A DNA stretch of 55,419 nucleotides from Quadrisphaera setariae (GCF_008041935.1 NZ_VKAC01000020.1:1-55419); one strand, 5' to 3'. Positions 33,376 through 42,685 are shown, counted from the first letter of the stretch. Program-made: numbers and translations. Notes: generated by a model not told the origin, from the letters alone.

Positions 33376-34590
33376 TCAGACGGCGGAGCGCCGGCGCGCG
33401 GCCTGCGCGTCGAGCGCCTCGGCCAGGCGGGCGGGCTCCCACCCCTCGCTCAGCGCCTGCCAGACCAGCTCGGCCTGCGTCTGGGGCGCCAGGCCGCCGA
33501 TCGGCTGGTCCCGGTCGAGGTTGGTGGGGAAGGCGTACCCCTCGGCGGATGCGGCCACCGCGTTGCGCAGCGAGCGCTCGTCCGCACCCGCCGCCTTGCG
33601 GGCGAGCAGCACGGGGAACAGCGCCTTGGAGGCCGCCGTCCTGTCGACGTCCTCCATCGCCCGCCCGAAGCCCGACGAGACCTGCAGCAGGTTGGCCATC
33701 CGGCGCACGTCGGCGCTGCGGTTGGTGCCCGCCCCGTGGAAGAGCGCCGGGTTGAAGAAGGCCGCGTCGCCCTTCGCGAGCGGCAGCTGCACGGAGTTCT
33801 CGAGGAAGTACCCGGTGAACTCGCTCCGGTGGAAGGCGACGTAGCCGGCGGGGAACTTCTGCGAGTGCGGCAGGTACAGGGTCGGCCCGGTCTCCACGGG
33901 CATGTCCACGTGGGCCACCGCCCCCTGCAGCGTGAGCACCGGGGAGAGCGCGTGCACCTGCGCCGGGTAGGCGAGCGCCTGCGCCTGGTCCATGAAGCCC
34001 AGGTGGTAGTCGCGGTGGGCGGTCTGCGCCTGGCCGCCGGGGTTCACCACGTTGACCTGCGACGTCACCTGGTACCCGTGGCCCAGCCACGCCTCCGACA
34101 CCAGCGCGAGCACGTCGTTGGCGTAGTACGCGGCGAAGACCTCGGGGGCGCGCACGGCCAGCTTGTCCAGGGCGCCCCACACCCTGTCGTTGGCCCCCGG
34201 CGCGGCGAAGTGGTCACCGGAGGCCGTGCCCGCGGCCTTCTGCTCCTCGACCATCGCGCTGAACGCGTCCGTCGCCGCGTCGACGACGGCGTGCTCGAAG
34301 GCCCCCTTGACGACGACGATCCCCGGGCCGTCCGCGAGGGCGCGCGCCAGCTCGGCCTGCACCTCCCGGCGGCCCCGCTCGGTGCCGGTGTGCTCGCCGA
34401 GCCCGGAGCCGTACACGAGGACGCCCTGCTCGAGGGCGTCGGCGTGCGGGTACTGGTCGAGGGCGGTCTCGGCCAGGCCGCCCTCGACCACCGCGCGGAA
34501 GTCGTCCAGCGAGCAGTCGGCGGGGGAGTACCAGCCCGTGGCGACGGTGGTGCGCGCCGGGGTGGTGGGGCGGAGCGGAGCAGTGGTCAC
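33376..34590 (-). CDS. Phytanoyl-CoA dioxygenase-family Fe(II)/2-oxoglutarate oxygenase
   Basis: 404 residues. The double-stranded beta-helix core has the iron triad HRD (His182, Asp184 in TAHRDYHLGF) and distal His275 in ALFHGAGTNRS, with Arg286/287 expected to bind 2-oxoglutarate. Such enzymes hydroxylate lipids or small metabolites using O2. Substrate unknown; there is a divergent LacI-type regulator next door (34739). GTG start with AGAGG upstream. It is separated from the iol operon by the inverted repeat at 33310-33362. Confidence 0.85.
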   Translation of the reverse strand: MTTAPLRPTTPARTTVATGWYSPADCSLDDFRAVVEGGLAETALDQYPHADALEQGVLVYGSGLGEHTGTERGRREVQAELARALADGPGIVVVKGAFEHAVVDAATDAFSAMVEEQKAAGTASGDHFAAPGANDRVWGALDKLAVRAPEVFAAYYANDVLALVSEAWLGHGYQVTSQVNVVNPGGQAQTAHRDYHLGFMDQAQALAYPAQVHALSPVLTLQGAVAHVDMPVETGPTLYLPHSQKFPAGYVAFHRSEFTGYFLENSVQLPLAKGDAAFFNPALFHGAGTNRSADVRRMANLLQVSSGFGRAMEDVDRTAASKALFPVLLARKAAGADERSLRNAVAASAEGYAFPTNLDRDQPIGGLAPQTQAELVWQALSEGWEPARLAEALDAQAARRRSAV

Positions 34591-34686
34591 GGGGGTGCCT
34601 CTCGTCGTCGAGGGTGCGGCGGCGCGGTGGTGGGGCAGGGAGGTGGGGCCGCCGGTGCCACGACGCTAGGTCGTCCGGCGCACCAG

Positions 34687-34697
34687 CGGACCGTCCG
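34687..34697. promoter_or_regulatory. Candidate operator between the dioxygenase and LacI-type genes
   Basis: CGGACCGTCCG is an odd-length palindrome in the 148-base gap between the two divergent genes, about 40 bases before the regulator start. It is a reasonable but weak candidate for autoregulation. Confidence 0.35.
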
Positions 34698-34738
34698 GAT
34701 CCCTCAGGAAGACCTCAGCGGCGTGGTGTGCTGGGAGG

Positions 34739-35794
34739 GTGCGCCACCCGTTCCGCGTGCGTGAGATCGCCGCCCAGGCCGGCCTGTCCGAGGCCACCGT
34801 CGACAGGGCCCTGCACGGCCGCCCCGGCGTCCGCCCGTCCACGGCCCGGCAGGTGGAGCGCGCCATCGCCGACCTGCAGCGCCAGGCCGACCAGCTGCAG
34901 CTGGGCGGGCGGACCTGGGTGCTCGACGTGGTGGTCCAGGCCCCGCTGCGCTTCTCCGTGGAGGTGCGGGCAGCGCTGGAGGCGGAGCTGCCCGGTCTGC
35001 GGCCCGCGGTGGTCAGGGCCCGTTTCCACCTGCTCGACGGGTCGGACCCCGACCCCGTGGTGGCGGCCCTGCGCACGGTGGCGAGCGCCCGGTCCGACGG
35101 CGTGGTGCTGAAGGCCCCGCAGCATCCCGACGTGGTCGCCGCCGTCGCAGCGCTCGCGGAGGCGGGCGTTCCCGTGGTCACCCTCGTCACTGACCTGCCC
35201 GGGTCGGCGCGCACGGCCTACGTGGGTCTGGACAACCGCGGCGCCGGCCGCACGGCGGCGCACCTCGTGGACCAGTGGCTCGGCGCCGACCGCCCCGAGG
35301 GGGGCGACGTGCTCGTGGTGCGCAGCGGCAGCGCTGACCTCGGCGAGGACGAGCGCGCCGCCGGCTTCGCGGAGGTGCTGGCCGAGCGGCGGGTGCTCGA
35401 GGTCCGTGACGACGAGGTCGACCCGCGATCGGTGGTCGACGACCTCCGGGCCGCGCTGCAGAGGGACGACGACGGCGCGCCGGCGCCCGTGGTCGCCGCC
35501 GTCTACGCCATGTACGCCGGGGCGGGTGGCGCCACCGCCGTGCTCGATGCGCTGGCGCAGCACGGGCGTGCGCCGCGCGTCGTCGTCGTGCACGACCTCG
35601 CCGCGGAGCACCTGGGGCTGCTGCGCGCCGGACGCGTCTCGGCGGTGCTCCACCACGACCTGCGCCCCCACCTGCGCCGCGCCGCGCGGGTGCTCCTGCA
35701 GTCCCGTGGGGGCCTGCCGGGCCCGGTGCGCTCGTGGGCGTCCCCGGTGCAGGTGGTGACGCGCTTCAACGTGCCCCGCACCGGCGAGGGGTGA
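34739..35794 (+). CDS. LacI-type regulator with AraC/ribose-binding-like effector domain
   Basis: 351 residues. The helix-turn-helix reads FRVREIAAQAGLSEATVDRALHGRPGVRPSTARQV, a LacI variant with ATVDRALHGR instead of ATVSRVLNG. The effector domain (LDVVVQAPLRFSVEVRAALE, YVGLDNRGAGRTAAHLVDQWL) is of the periplasmic-binding type with two lobes. It probably senses a sugar or polyol and controls the divergent dioxygenase gene or itself. GTG start chosen because the domain begins immediately after it. Confidence 0.85.
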   Translation: MRHPFRVREIAAQAGLSEATVDRALHGRPGVRPSTARQVERAIADLQRQADQLQLGGRTWVLDVVVQAPLRFSVEVRAALEAELPGLRPAVVRARFHLLDGSDPDPVVAALRTVASARSDGVVLKAPQHPDVVAAVAALAEAGVPVVTLVTDLPGSARTAYVGLDNRGAGRTAAHLVDQWLGADRPEGGDVLVVRSGSADLGEDERAAGFAEVLAERRVLEVRDDEVDPRSVVDDLRAALQRDDDGAPAPVVAAVYAMYAGAGGATAVLDALAQHGRAPRVVVVHDLAAEHLGLLRAGRVSAVLHHDLRPHLRRAARVLLQSRGGLPGPVRSWASPVQVVTRFNVPRTGEG

Positions 35795-35846
35795 GGCGCG
35801 CCCTGCGTGTCTCCCCAACGGCAGATGGCGCCCTCCCCCGGAGGGA

Positions 35847-35874
35847 TCAAGAACGGGCCCGTGGATCCCGATCA
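35847..35874 (+). promoter_or_regulatory. Flagellar-sigma (FliA/WhiG-type) promoter candidate
   Basis: TCAAG (35847-35851), a 16-base spacer, then CCGATCA (35868-35874) resembles the GCCGATAA-type -10 of flagellar sigma factors with a suitable upstream element. It lies about 70 bases before the chemotaxis-receptor start. A CCCTCC/GGAGGG hairpin at 35831-35845 just upstream may end the LacI-type transcript. Confidence 0.45.
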
Positions 35875-35942
35875 CTGGGAGGAGTCGTCTGTCCGCGCCG
35901 CATGCAGGCCCTGCGCGCCCCGTCCCCGACCAGGAGGTCCCC

Positions 35943-37529
35943 GTGCTCCGTCGTCTCGCCGACCTCAGGATCGCCGTCAAGCTCGGCCTCGGCTTCGGGG
36001 TGGTGTGCCTGCTGCTGGTGGCGGTCAGCGCCATCGGCGTGGTCCGCCTCGGCCAGGCGCAGGCGCAGCTCGACTACCTGTCGACGAGCGGCTTGGAGTC
36101 CGTGGACGCCGCGGACAAGACGCAGAGCTCGTTCACGCAGGCCCGGCTCGACCTGGCCAACGCTGCGCTGACTCCGGACGCCGCCGGCACGGAGAAGGCG
36201 CTCGCCGAGCTGGACGCGGAGCAGGCGAAGCTGGACGAGCGGTGGAAGGCGTACCTGGCCAGCCAGCCGAGCACCACCCAGGCCCAGCAGGACGCCTTCA
36301 CCACCGACCTCGCCACCTGGCGCGCCGCGGTCCAGCAGCTCGTGCCGCTCGCCAAGGCCAACGACCTGGCGGCGTTCGTCGCGCTGCGCGACTCCGACGC
36401 CACGCCGCCGGCCAGGTCCGCCGCCAAGGCGCTGGACGAGATCACGACCGTGGAGAAGGCGGCGGCGGTCGGGGTCGCGGACACGGCGAAGGCCGCCTAC
36501 CACGCGGCGGTCGCGCTGCTGGTGGGCTGCTCGGTGCTGGCCGTCGCCCTGGCCGCAGGCATCGCCGTGGTGGTCTCCCGCTCGGTGACGCGCCCGCTGG
36601 GGAAGGTGGTGGAGGTCATGGCCGGCGTGGCCACCGGCCGCCTCGACGTGCGCGTGGGCCTCGACCGCAAGGACGAGGTCGGCCAGCTGGCCACCTCCAC
36701 CGACACCTCCCTGGACGCCCTGGCCTCCGCCATGCGCGACATCACCGGCGAGGCCGCCGCCCTGGCGACCACCTCGACGTCCCTGGCGAGCGTGTCCGCC
36801 CAGATGGCCTCCGGCGCGCAGGAGGCCGCAGCCCAGTCCCAGGTGGTCGCCGCCGCCTCCGAGGAGGTCTCGGTCTCCATCTCCACCGTCGCCGCCGCTG
36901 GCGAGGAGATGACCGCCGCTATCGCCCAGATCGCCTCTGCCACCTCCGAGGCCTCCGCGATGGCGTCGAACGCCGTGGCCGCCGCCTCCTCCGCCGGCTC
37001 CGCCATCGAGCGGCTCGGCACCTCCAGCCAGGAGATCGGCGACGTCGTCAAGCTCATCACCTCCATCGCCGAGCAGACCAACCTCCTGGCCCTGAACGCC
37101 ACCATCGAAGCCGCCCGCGCCGGGGAGATGGGCAAGGGCTTCGCGGTGGTCGCCGGGGAGGTCAAGGAGCTGGCCCGCCAGACCGCGGCGGCCACCGAGG
37201 AGATCGTGGCCAAGGTCAGCGCCACCCAGGGCGACGCCTCCGCCGCCGGGGCGGCGGTCCTGCAGATCGGTGAGGTGATCGCCCGCATCGACGAGGTGCA
37301 GTCCACGATCGCGGCGGCGGTGGAGGAGCAGTCGGCCACGACCTCCGAGATGGTCAGGAACGTCACCGAGGTCTCCACCGGGTCGGCGCAGATCTCGGAG
37401 AACATCGCCGGGATCGCCGCCGGCACCGAGCAGAACCGGGGCAGCGCGGCTCACACGGCCGGCACCGCAGCCGACCTGACCTCGGCTGCCTCGCGCCTGG
37501 CCGAGCTCACGGGGCGCTTCACCGTCTGA
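35943..37529 (+). CDS. Methyl-accepting chemotaxis protein
   Basis: 528 residues. TM1 (about 12-34), an extracytoplasmic four-helix-bundle-like sensor of about 145 residues, TM2 (about 185-208), a HAMP domain (SRSVTRPLGKVVEVMAGVATGRLDVRV) and a long cytoplasmic signalling coiled coil. The hairpin tip EQTNLLALNATIEAARAGE, which contacts CheA and CheW, is intact. Ligand unknown. No other chemotaxis or flagellar genes are in the window, so it is an isolated receptor gene in a host that is presumably motile. GTG start. Confidence 0.94.
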   Translation: MLRRLADLRIAVKLGLGFGVVCLLLVAVSAIGVVRLGQAQAQLDYLSTSGLESVDAADKTQSSFTQARLDLANAALTPDAAGTEKALAELDAEQAKLDERWKAYLASQPSTTQAQQDAFTTDLATWRAAVQQLVPLAKANDLAAFVALRDSDATPPARSAAKALDEITTVEKAAAVGVADTAKAAYHAAVALLVGCSVLAVALAAGIAVVVSRSVTRPLGKVVEVMAGVATGRLDVRVGLDRKDEVGQLATSTDTSLDALASAMRDITGEAAALATTSTSLASVSAQMASGAQEAAAQSQVVAAASEEVSVSISTVAAAGEEMTAAIAQIASATSEASAMASNAVAAASSAGSAIERLGTSSQEIGDVVKLITSIAEQTNLLALNATIEAARAGEMGKGFAVVAGEVKELARQTAAATEEIVAKVSATQGDASAAGAAVLQIGEVIARIDEVQSTIAAAVEEQSATTSEMVRNVTEVSTGSAQISENIAGIAAGTEQNRGSAAHTAGTAADLTSAASRLAELTGRFTV

Positions 37530-37546
37530 GGTGGTGGAACGGCGCC

Positions 37547-38719
37547 TCAGGCGGTGGCGGTGGTGCGGGCGGTCCGCAGCGCGACCACCACGAGCACCAC
37601 TCCCAGCACCGTCAGCCCCGCGCACACGAGGAACGCGGCGCCGTACCCCCAGGCCGTCGCCCCGCCCAGCCCGATGACCGGGCCGCTCACCACACCGCCG
37701 AGGCGCCTCGTGTTGGCGTACAGCCCGGACGCGAGCCCGGGCCGGGTGATGATCCGCTGGAACAGCCCCAGCCCGGTGCCGGCGATCACCGCGAAGGTCC
37801 ACGCGTTGAGCAGCTGCACCGCCACGAGTCCCGCGGGCCCGCTCACCACGGTCATGAGCGCGAAGTAGACGACGCCCACCGCGCTGCCCGAGACCACGAG
37901 CGCGAGGTCGGAGACGCGGCTGCCCAGCCGCCCCAGCAGGAGCAGCGCCGGGATCTCCGCGGCGGCCGCCACGCCGAGGGCGACACCCGACCAGACCACG
38001 TCGAGCCCGAGGCCGCGGGTCGTGAACAGCGCCATCACGGACACCACCGTGGCGTTGGCGGCCTGCAGCAGCACGAAGCCGAGCGTCACGAGGGCCACCC
38101 CGGAGCGGGAGACGGGGATCGCGTCGTCCGGGGCGCTGGTCGCCGGGAGGCCCTCAGCGGTGCGGCGCCGCCGGTGCCGCACCATCGCGGCCGTCGTCGC
38201 CCCGTTGAGGACGGCGAGGACGGCGAGCGCCGGCAGCAGGGCCCGCTCGCCCGCGGTGGCGATGAGGAAGGTCGCCAGCGGGGGCCCCGCGATCCACGCG
38301 AACGAGACCACGGCGCGCACCCGCGTCACCTGCGCCGTGCCCGCTCCCTCGTGGCGCAGGTGGGCGAAGAGCAGCGACACGCCCACCCCCGCGGGCGCCC
38401 CGAGCACGACGAGCGCGACCACCGCCCCGGGCAGTCCGGTGACCCACCACAGCGCCACCGCGAGCAGGAGCGTGAGGGCGGAGCAGCCGAGCATCGGCAC
38501 GAGGTAGTCGCCGCGGCGGTCGGCCCAGGCCGGGACGACGAGGGCCGCGACGAACCCGGCTCCGTTGTAGACGCCGAGCACCCAGCCGACCTGGGAGGGC
38601 GTCGCGTCGTACAGGGCGACCAGCAGCAGCGCGAGGGAGGGGACGAGCACGGCGAACTGCAGGCCCCACAGCAGCGCGCTGCCCGGCACGAGCAGGCGAC
38701 GCCCGAGCGTTCCGCTCAC
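37547..38719 (-). CDS. MFS transporter (sugar-efflux-like)
   Basis: 390 residues with about 12 membrane helices and a cytoplasmic loop rich in Arg (MVRHRRRRTAEG) between the two halves. Motif A-like VVPAWADRRGDYLVP follows helix 2. The overall pattern is that of SetA/SetB-like efflux pumps rather than sugar:proton importers, but cargo cannot be assigned. The GTG overlaps the stop of the XRE-regulator gene upstream (GTGA), so the regulator probably controls it. Confidence 0.85.
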   Translation of the reverse strand: MSGTLGRRLLVPGSALLWGLQFAVLVPSLALLLVALYDATPSQVGWVLGVYNGAGFVAALVVPAWADRRGDYLVPMLGCSALTLLLAVALWWVTGLPGAVVALVVLGAPAGVGVSLLFAHLRHEGAGTAQVTRVRAVVSFAWIAGPPLATFLIATAGERALLPALAVLAVLNGATTAAMVRHRRRRTAEGLPATSAPDDAIPVSRSGVALVTLGFVLLQAANATVVSVMALFTTRGLGLDVVWSGVALGVAAAAEIPALLLLGRLGSRVSDLALVVSGSAVGVVYFALMTVVSGPAGLVAVQLLNAWTFAVIAGTGLGLFQRIITRPGLASGLYANTRRLGGVVSGPVIGLGGATAWGYGAAFLVCAGLTVLGVVLVVVALRTARTTATA

Positions 38720-39618
38720 GGCGTGCGCACCGCGTCGGCCCCCGTGCTCGACCCCGCACCGGCGGCCCAGCTGGCCAGCAGCCGCAGCGCGTCGGCCGAC
38801 GGCGAGCCCGGGGCTGCGGTGTAGACCGCCAGCGTCAGCCCGGGGTCGGCCGGGAGGTCCATGACCTCGAAGGCGAGCACCAGGTCACCGACCACCGGGT
38901 GGTGCAGGTGCTTGGTCCCGCTGCGGTGGTGGCGCACGTCGTGGGCGGCCCAGCGGGTGCGGAACTCCTCGCTGCGGGTGGCCAGCTCCCCCACGAGGTC
39001 CGTCAGGGCGCGGTCGAAGGGGTGGCGCCCGGCCTCTCCGCGCAGCGCGGCGACGGCGTCGTCGGCGGTGCGCTCCCAGTCGCTGAAGTAGGTGCGCGCA
39101 CGCGGGTCGAGGAAGGCGAACCGGACGCTGTTGGGCAGTGCGTGGCCCGACAGCGCGGCGCTCTCGTACAGCGGGGAGTACAGCGCCCGCCCGAGGGCGT
39201 TGGCCGCGAGCACGTCGCGGCTGCCCGTGCGCACGAAGGCCGGCGCGTCGGTGGTGGCGTCCAGCACCTGCTGCAGCGGTGCGCGCAGCACGGGGCGGCG
39301 TGCGGGAGCGGCCCGCCGCCGCATCCGTGAGCCCGCGGCGGCGGCCCGGGCGAGGTCGAAGAGGTGCTCGCGCTCGGCCTCGTCCAGCTGCAGGGCCCGT
39401 GCGAGGGCCTCGAGCACCTCCTCGGAGGCTCCGGCGAGGTCACCGCGTTCCATCCGGGAGTAGTAGTCCGTGCTCACCCCGGCCAGCTGCGCGACCTCCT
39501 CGCGCCGCAGCCCCGCCACGCGGCGCCGGCCGTGCGAGACCACGCCGGCGCGCTCGGGCGTGAGGCGCTGGCGGCGGCTGGTGAGGAAGGTGCTGACCTC
39601 GGAGGAGCGGACCGTCAC
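38716..39618 (-). CDS. XRE-family regulator with MmyB-like ligand domain
   Basis: 300 residues. The helix-turn-helix GLRREEVAQLAGVSTDYYSRMERGD is followed by the C-terminal MmyB-like PAS-type domain (DVLAANALGRALYSPLY, FLDPRARTYFSDWER, HHPVVGDLVLAFEVMDLP), known in actinobacterial regulators that bind fatty-acid-like ligands. It is coupled to the downstream MFS transporter gene by a GTGA overlap. Target operator not identified. Confidence 0.9.
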   Translation of the reverse strand: MTVRSSEVSTFLTSRRQRLTPERAGVVSHGRRRVAGLRREEVAQLAGVSTDYYSRMERGDLAGASEEVLEALARALQLDEAEREHLFDLARAAAAGSRMRRRAAPARRPVLRAPLQQVLDATTDAPAFVRTGSRDVLAANALGRALYSPLYESAALSGHALPNSVRFAFLDPRARTYFSDWERTADDAVAALRGEAGRHPFDRALTDLVGELATRSEEFRTRWAAHDVRHHRSGTKHLHHPVVGDLVLAFEVMDLPADPGLTLAVYTAAPGSPSADALRLLASWAAGAGSSTGADAVRTP

Positions 39619-39686
39619 GGCGTCGACGCTAGGCGGGTGCGCCGGCGCGGACCAGGACCTGCCAGTCCACCCTCACACCCCCACCG

Positions 39687-40271
39687 TCAGGCGGCGGGGG
39701 ACGGCGACCGGCGGTGCTGGAGCAGCCGCTGGACCTGCGAGACGCCCAGCCCGAGGGCGACGGCGCAGACCACGGCCACCCCGATCCCCAGGAGGGGGTG
39801 CCCGGAGACGCGCCCTCCCAGGGCGCCGAGCGCCACGTAGATGCCGGCCCACGCCCCGCAGGCGAGGGCGTCCGCTGCCATGAAGCGCCCCACGGGGTAG
39901 CGGGCGATGCCCAGCGCGATGATCACCGGGGCCCGGCCACCGGGCACGAGGCGCCCGGTGAGCACGGCCTGCGGGGCGTGGGAGGCGATGCGCGCCCGCG
40001 CGCGGCCCACCGCGGGCGCCAGCCGCCTCGCCCCGAGCCAGGCCCGCTGGGCGGGGGTCACCAGGCGCGAGACCACCCCAGCCCCGAGCAGCAGCGTGCT
40101 GTCACCGAGCACCGAGGCCACGAGGACGACGGCGAAGACGACCACCAGGTCGAGCCACGAGCCCGACGCGAGGGTCGCCGCGGCGCTCACCACCTCGCCG
40201 GTGGGGACGAACGGGACGGCGGAGCCGACCAGCACGCCCAGTCCGAGCAGTGCCGTCCGGCCGATCCCCAC
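39687..40271 (-). CDS. DedA-family membrane protein
   Basis: 194 residues with about five hydrophobic segments. FVPTGEVVSAAATLASGSWLDL and LTGRLVPGGRAPVIIALGIARYP match the SNARE-associated/DedA pattern, including the conserved Arg and the Pro-Gly loop. Family members are lipid scramblases or flippases supporting membrane homeostasis. Slightly shorter than average. GTG start. Confidence 0.82.
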   Translation of the reverse strand: MGIGRTALLGLGVLVGSAVPFVPTGEVVSAAATLASGSWLDLVVVFAVVLVASVLGDSTLLLGAGVVSRLVTPAQRAWLGARRLAPAVGRARARIASHAPQAVLTGRLVPGGRAPVIIALGIARYPVGRFMAADALACGAWAGIYVALGALGGRVSGHPLLGIGVAVVCAVALGLGVSQVQRLLQHRRSPSPAA

Positions 40272-40335
40272 GCTGGCGCAACGCCGCCGCGTCCGTGCTG
40301 CTTCCCCGCCGCCGTCGTCGTCCTCCGGTCGCCGG

Positions 40336-41349
40336 TCAGACCCCCGCTGCCGCGCGGGCCCGCGCCAGGGTGTCGGCGGCCACCCGCAGGCCCTCGATGC
40401 GGCCGAGCGCGGTGTCCTCGTGCTCGATGTTGACCTTCATGTCCGGGTCGACCTCGTGCAGCGCGCGCAGGAACTCCGCCCAGAAGTCGACGTCGTGGCC
40501 GTTGCCCACCGCGACGAAGTCCCAGGCGGAGTCCTCCGGCCACTCGTTGACGTAGTGCTCGCCGTCGGTGCCCGGGCCGGTGCCGAGGCCCACCCGGTCC
40601 TCGTCGGGGCGCAGGCGGCGGAACCTGTCGTCGAGCACGCCGTGGATGGCCGCTGCCGGGTTGATCCGCACGTCCTTGGCCGCGGCGTGACGCACCAGCG
40701 GCCCGAGGTGGCGGATCGCCGCGACCGGGTCGATCTGCTGCCAGAACAGGTGCGACGGGTCCATCTCGGCGCCCACGTGCGTGGCGCCGGTCTGCTCGAC
40801 CAGCCGCTCCAGCGTGGAGGGGTTGAACACCAGGTTCTGCGGGTGCATCTCGATGCAGAGGTGGACGTCGGCGTCGGCGGCGCGGCGGTCGAGCTCGCGC
40901 CAGTACGGCACGGCGAGCGACCACTGGTGCTCCAGGGCGTCCAGCCAGGACGAGTCCCAGGGGTTGACGATCCACGTGGGGGCGACGGCACCGGGGGCGC
41001 CCTCCGGCAGGCCCGACATGCAGACGACGCTGTGCTGTCCGAGGCGCTCGGCGAGCGCGATCGAGCGGACCAGGTCGCCGGAGTGCTTGGCGCGCACGGC
41101 GGGGTTCACGTGGAGCGCGTTGCCGTTGACGTTGAGGCCGTTGAGGTGGACGCCGGCCTCCTCGAACAGTCCCAGGTACTCGTCGCGGGCGTCGTCGGAG
41201 GCGAGCACGGCGTCGACCGGCAGGTGGGGCGTCCCGATGAAGCCGCCGGCGTTGACCTCGACCCCCTCCAGGCCGAGCTCCTTGGCGGTGGCCAGTGCGG
41301 AGCGCAGGTCGCGGTCGTGCAGGACAGCGGTGTAGACGCCGATCTCCAT
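40336..41349 (-). CDS. Sugar phosphate isomerase/epimerase-like TIM-barrel protein
   Basis: 337 residues. EIGVYTAVLHDRDLRSALATAKELGLEGVEVNAGGF begins an AP-endonuclease-2-type barrel. CIEMHPQNLVFNPSTLERLV, VGAEMDPSHLFWQQIDP, HAAAKDVRIN and NIEHEDTALGRIEGL supply the metal-binding Glu, Asp, His and Glu. It follows a long Gfo/Idh/MocA dehydrogenase gene by 38 bases. That pairing is seen in pathways where a dehydrogenase makes a 3-keto sugar and a TIM-barrel enzyme eliminates or isomerises it; the substrate here is unknown. Confidence 0.85.
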   Translation of the reverse strand: MEIGVYTAVLHDRDLRSALATAKELGLEGVEVNAGGFIGTPHLPVDAVLASDDARDEYLGLFEEAGVHLNGLNVNGNALHVNPAVRAKHSGDLVRSIALAERLGQHSVVCMSGLPEGAPGAVAPTWIVNPWDSSWLDALEHQWSLAVPYWRELDRRAADADVHLCIEMHPQNLVFNPSTLERLVEQTGATHVGAEMDPSHLFWQQIDPVAAIRHLGPLVRHAAAKDVRINPAAAIHGVLDDRFRRLRPDEDRVGLGTGPGTDGEHYVNEWPEDSAWDFVAVGNGHDVDFWAEFLRALHEVDPDMKVNIEHEDTALGRIEGLRVAADTLARARAAAGV

Positions 41350-41387
41350 GGGTCTGGTCCTCTCAGTCGTCGTGATCTGGTGGGCTG

Positions 41388-42587
41388 TCAGGCGTCGACG
41401 TCGACGTCGACTCCTGGCAGTGAGGCAGCGCGGGTGACGGCGTCGAGCACCCGCAGGTTGTGCAGGCCGTGGCTCAGCGGCAGCAGGGGCGGCGTGCCAC
41501 CCGTCCCGGCGATCTGCTCCAGGAACGCGCGGCACTGGAAGGTGAAGAAGTCGTTCTGGCCGTGGCCGACGGAGGGGAAGTCCATCGCCAGCCCACCGGC
41601 GACGTAGGGGTGGTCGGGGCCGACGAGCACCTGGCGGTAGCCGCCGAGGCCGGCGGGGGCGGAGTCGTCGGAGACCAGCAGCTCGGCGGGCCGCTCGAGG
41701 TCGAAGACCGCGGCACCGCGGTCGCAGAACACCGAGAAGCCGAGCCCGTTGGCGTGCCCGTGGGAGATGCGCGAGGCGGTGAGGGTGGCGATGGCTCCCG
41801 AGGCGAGCGTGGCGGTGAAGCTGACGAGGTCCTCGTTCTCCACCGGCTCGCGCTCGTCGGAGACGGCGCTCTTCGCGTGCCCGACGACGACGCCGACGGG
41901 CTTCGGGCGCGTGGTGGTCACCGTGGTGAACGTCGTCCCGCGCACCGAGGTGACGGGTCCGCCGAGGAACTCGGCGAGGTCGACGAGGTGGCTGCCGATG
42001 TCGGCGAGCGCCCCGGACCCCGCCCCGCCCCGGTAGCGCCAGCTCATGGGGGCGTCGGGGTCGACCGCGTAGTCGCACCAGTAGCGGCCGTCGACGTGCC
42101 GCAGCGCGCCGATGGAGCCGTCGGCGACCAGCCGCTGGACCGCCGCGACGGCGGGGGAGCGGCGGAAGGTGAAGCCGACGCCGGAGACGGAGCCGTGCTC
42201 GGCGGCGGCGCGCTCGCCCGCGGCGACCATCGCCTCGGCGTCGGCGATCGACGGGGCGAGCGGCTTCTCGCACAGCACGTGCTTGCCCGCCGCGAGCAGC
42301 CCCTCGACGACCTCGCGGTGCAGGGAGTTGGCGACGACCACGCTGACGGCGTCGACCTGCGGGTCCTCCGCCACCTCCTGCCAGCTGGTGACGGCCTTCG
42401 CGTAGCCCCACCGGCGGGCGGCGGACTCGGCGAAGGGCGCGTGGGCGTCCGCGACCGCGACGAGGCGCACCTCGGGCAGGCCGCCGCCGTAGAGCGAGCC
42501 GGCGGCGCGGTAGCCGGCCACGTGGGCGCGGCCGGCCATGCCGGCGCCGATGACGGCGACGCCGATCGACGAGGGGGACGTGCTCAT
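41388..42587 (-). CDS. Gfo/Idh/MocA-family oxidoreductase, long form
   Basis: 399 residues. Dinucleotide site IGVAVIGAGMAGRAHVAGYRA, catalytic GKHVLCEKPLAPS, WRYRGGAGSGALADIGSHLV and HPYVAGGLAMDFPSVGHGQND. Length and C-terminal features resemble the long dehydrogenase at 24240 and levoglucosan-dehydrogenase-like enzymes. It is divergent from the LacI gene at 42686, with overlapping palindromes between them, and followed by a TIM-barrel gene. Confidence 0.88.
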   Translation of the reverse strand: MSTSPSSIGVAVIGAGMAGRAHVAGYRAAGSLYGGGLPEVRLVAVADAHAPFAESAARRWGYAKAVTSWQEVAEDPQVDAVSVVVANSLHREVVEGLLAAGKHVLCEKPLAPSIADAEAMVAAGERAAAEHGSVSGVGFTFRRSPAVAAVQRLVADGSIGALRHVDGRYWCDYAVDPDAPMSWRYRGGAGSGALADIGSHLVDLAEFLGGPVTSVRGTTFTTVTTTRPKPVGVVVGHAKSAVSDEREPVENEDLVSFTATLASGAIATLTASRISHGHANGLGFSVFCDRGAAVFDLERPAELLVSDDSAPAGLGGYRQVLVGPDHPYVAGGLAMDFPSVGHGQNDFFTFQCRAFLEQIAGTGGTPPLLPLSHGLHNLRVLDAVTRAASLPGVDVDVDA

Positions 42588-42616
42588 GGGGGAGTGCCTC
42601 TCTGCACTGGGACGAC

Positions 42617-42636
42617 AGCGCTTTAAAGCGCTTTAA
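42617..42636. promoter_or_regulatory. Two overlapping LacI-type palindromes in a divergent promoter
   Basis: AGCGCTTTAAAGCGCT (42617-42632) and TTAAAGCGCTTTAA (42623-42636) are both perfect palindromes that share ten bases. They overlap the expected -35 of the LacI gene, whose -10 candidate TAGCAT is at 42645-42650. This would let one regulator control both divergent genes. Confidence 0.8.
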
Positions 42637-42685
42637 GCCTCCGCTAGCATCGCCACCGTCGTCGTCGTCCGTCAAGGGGGTCCTC

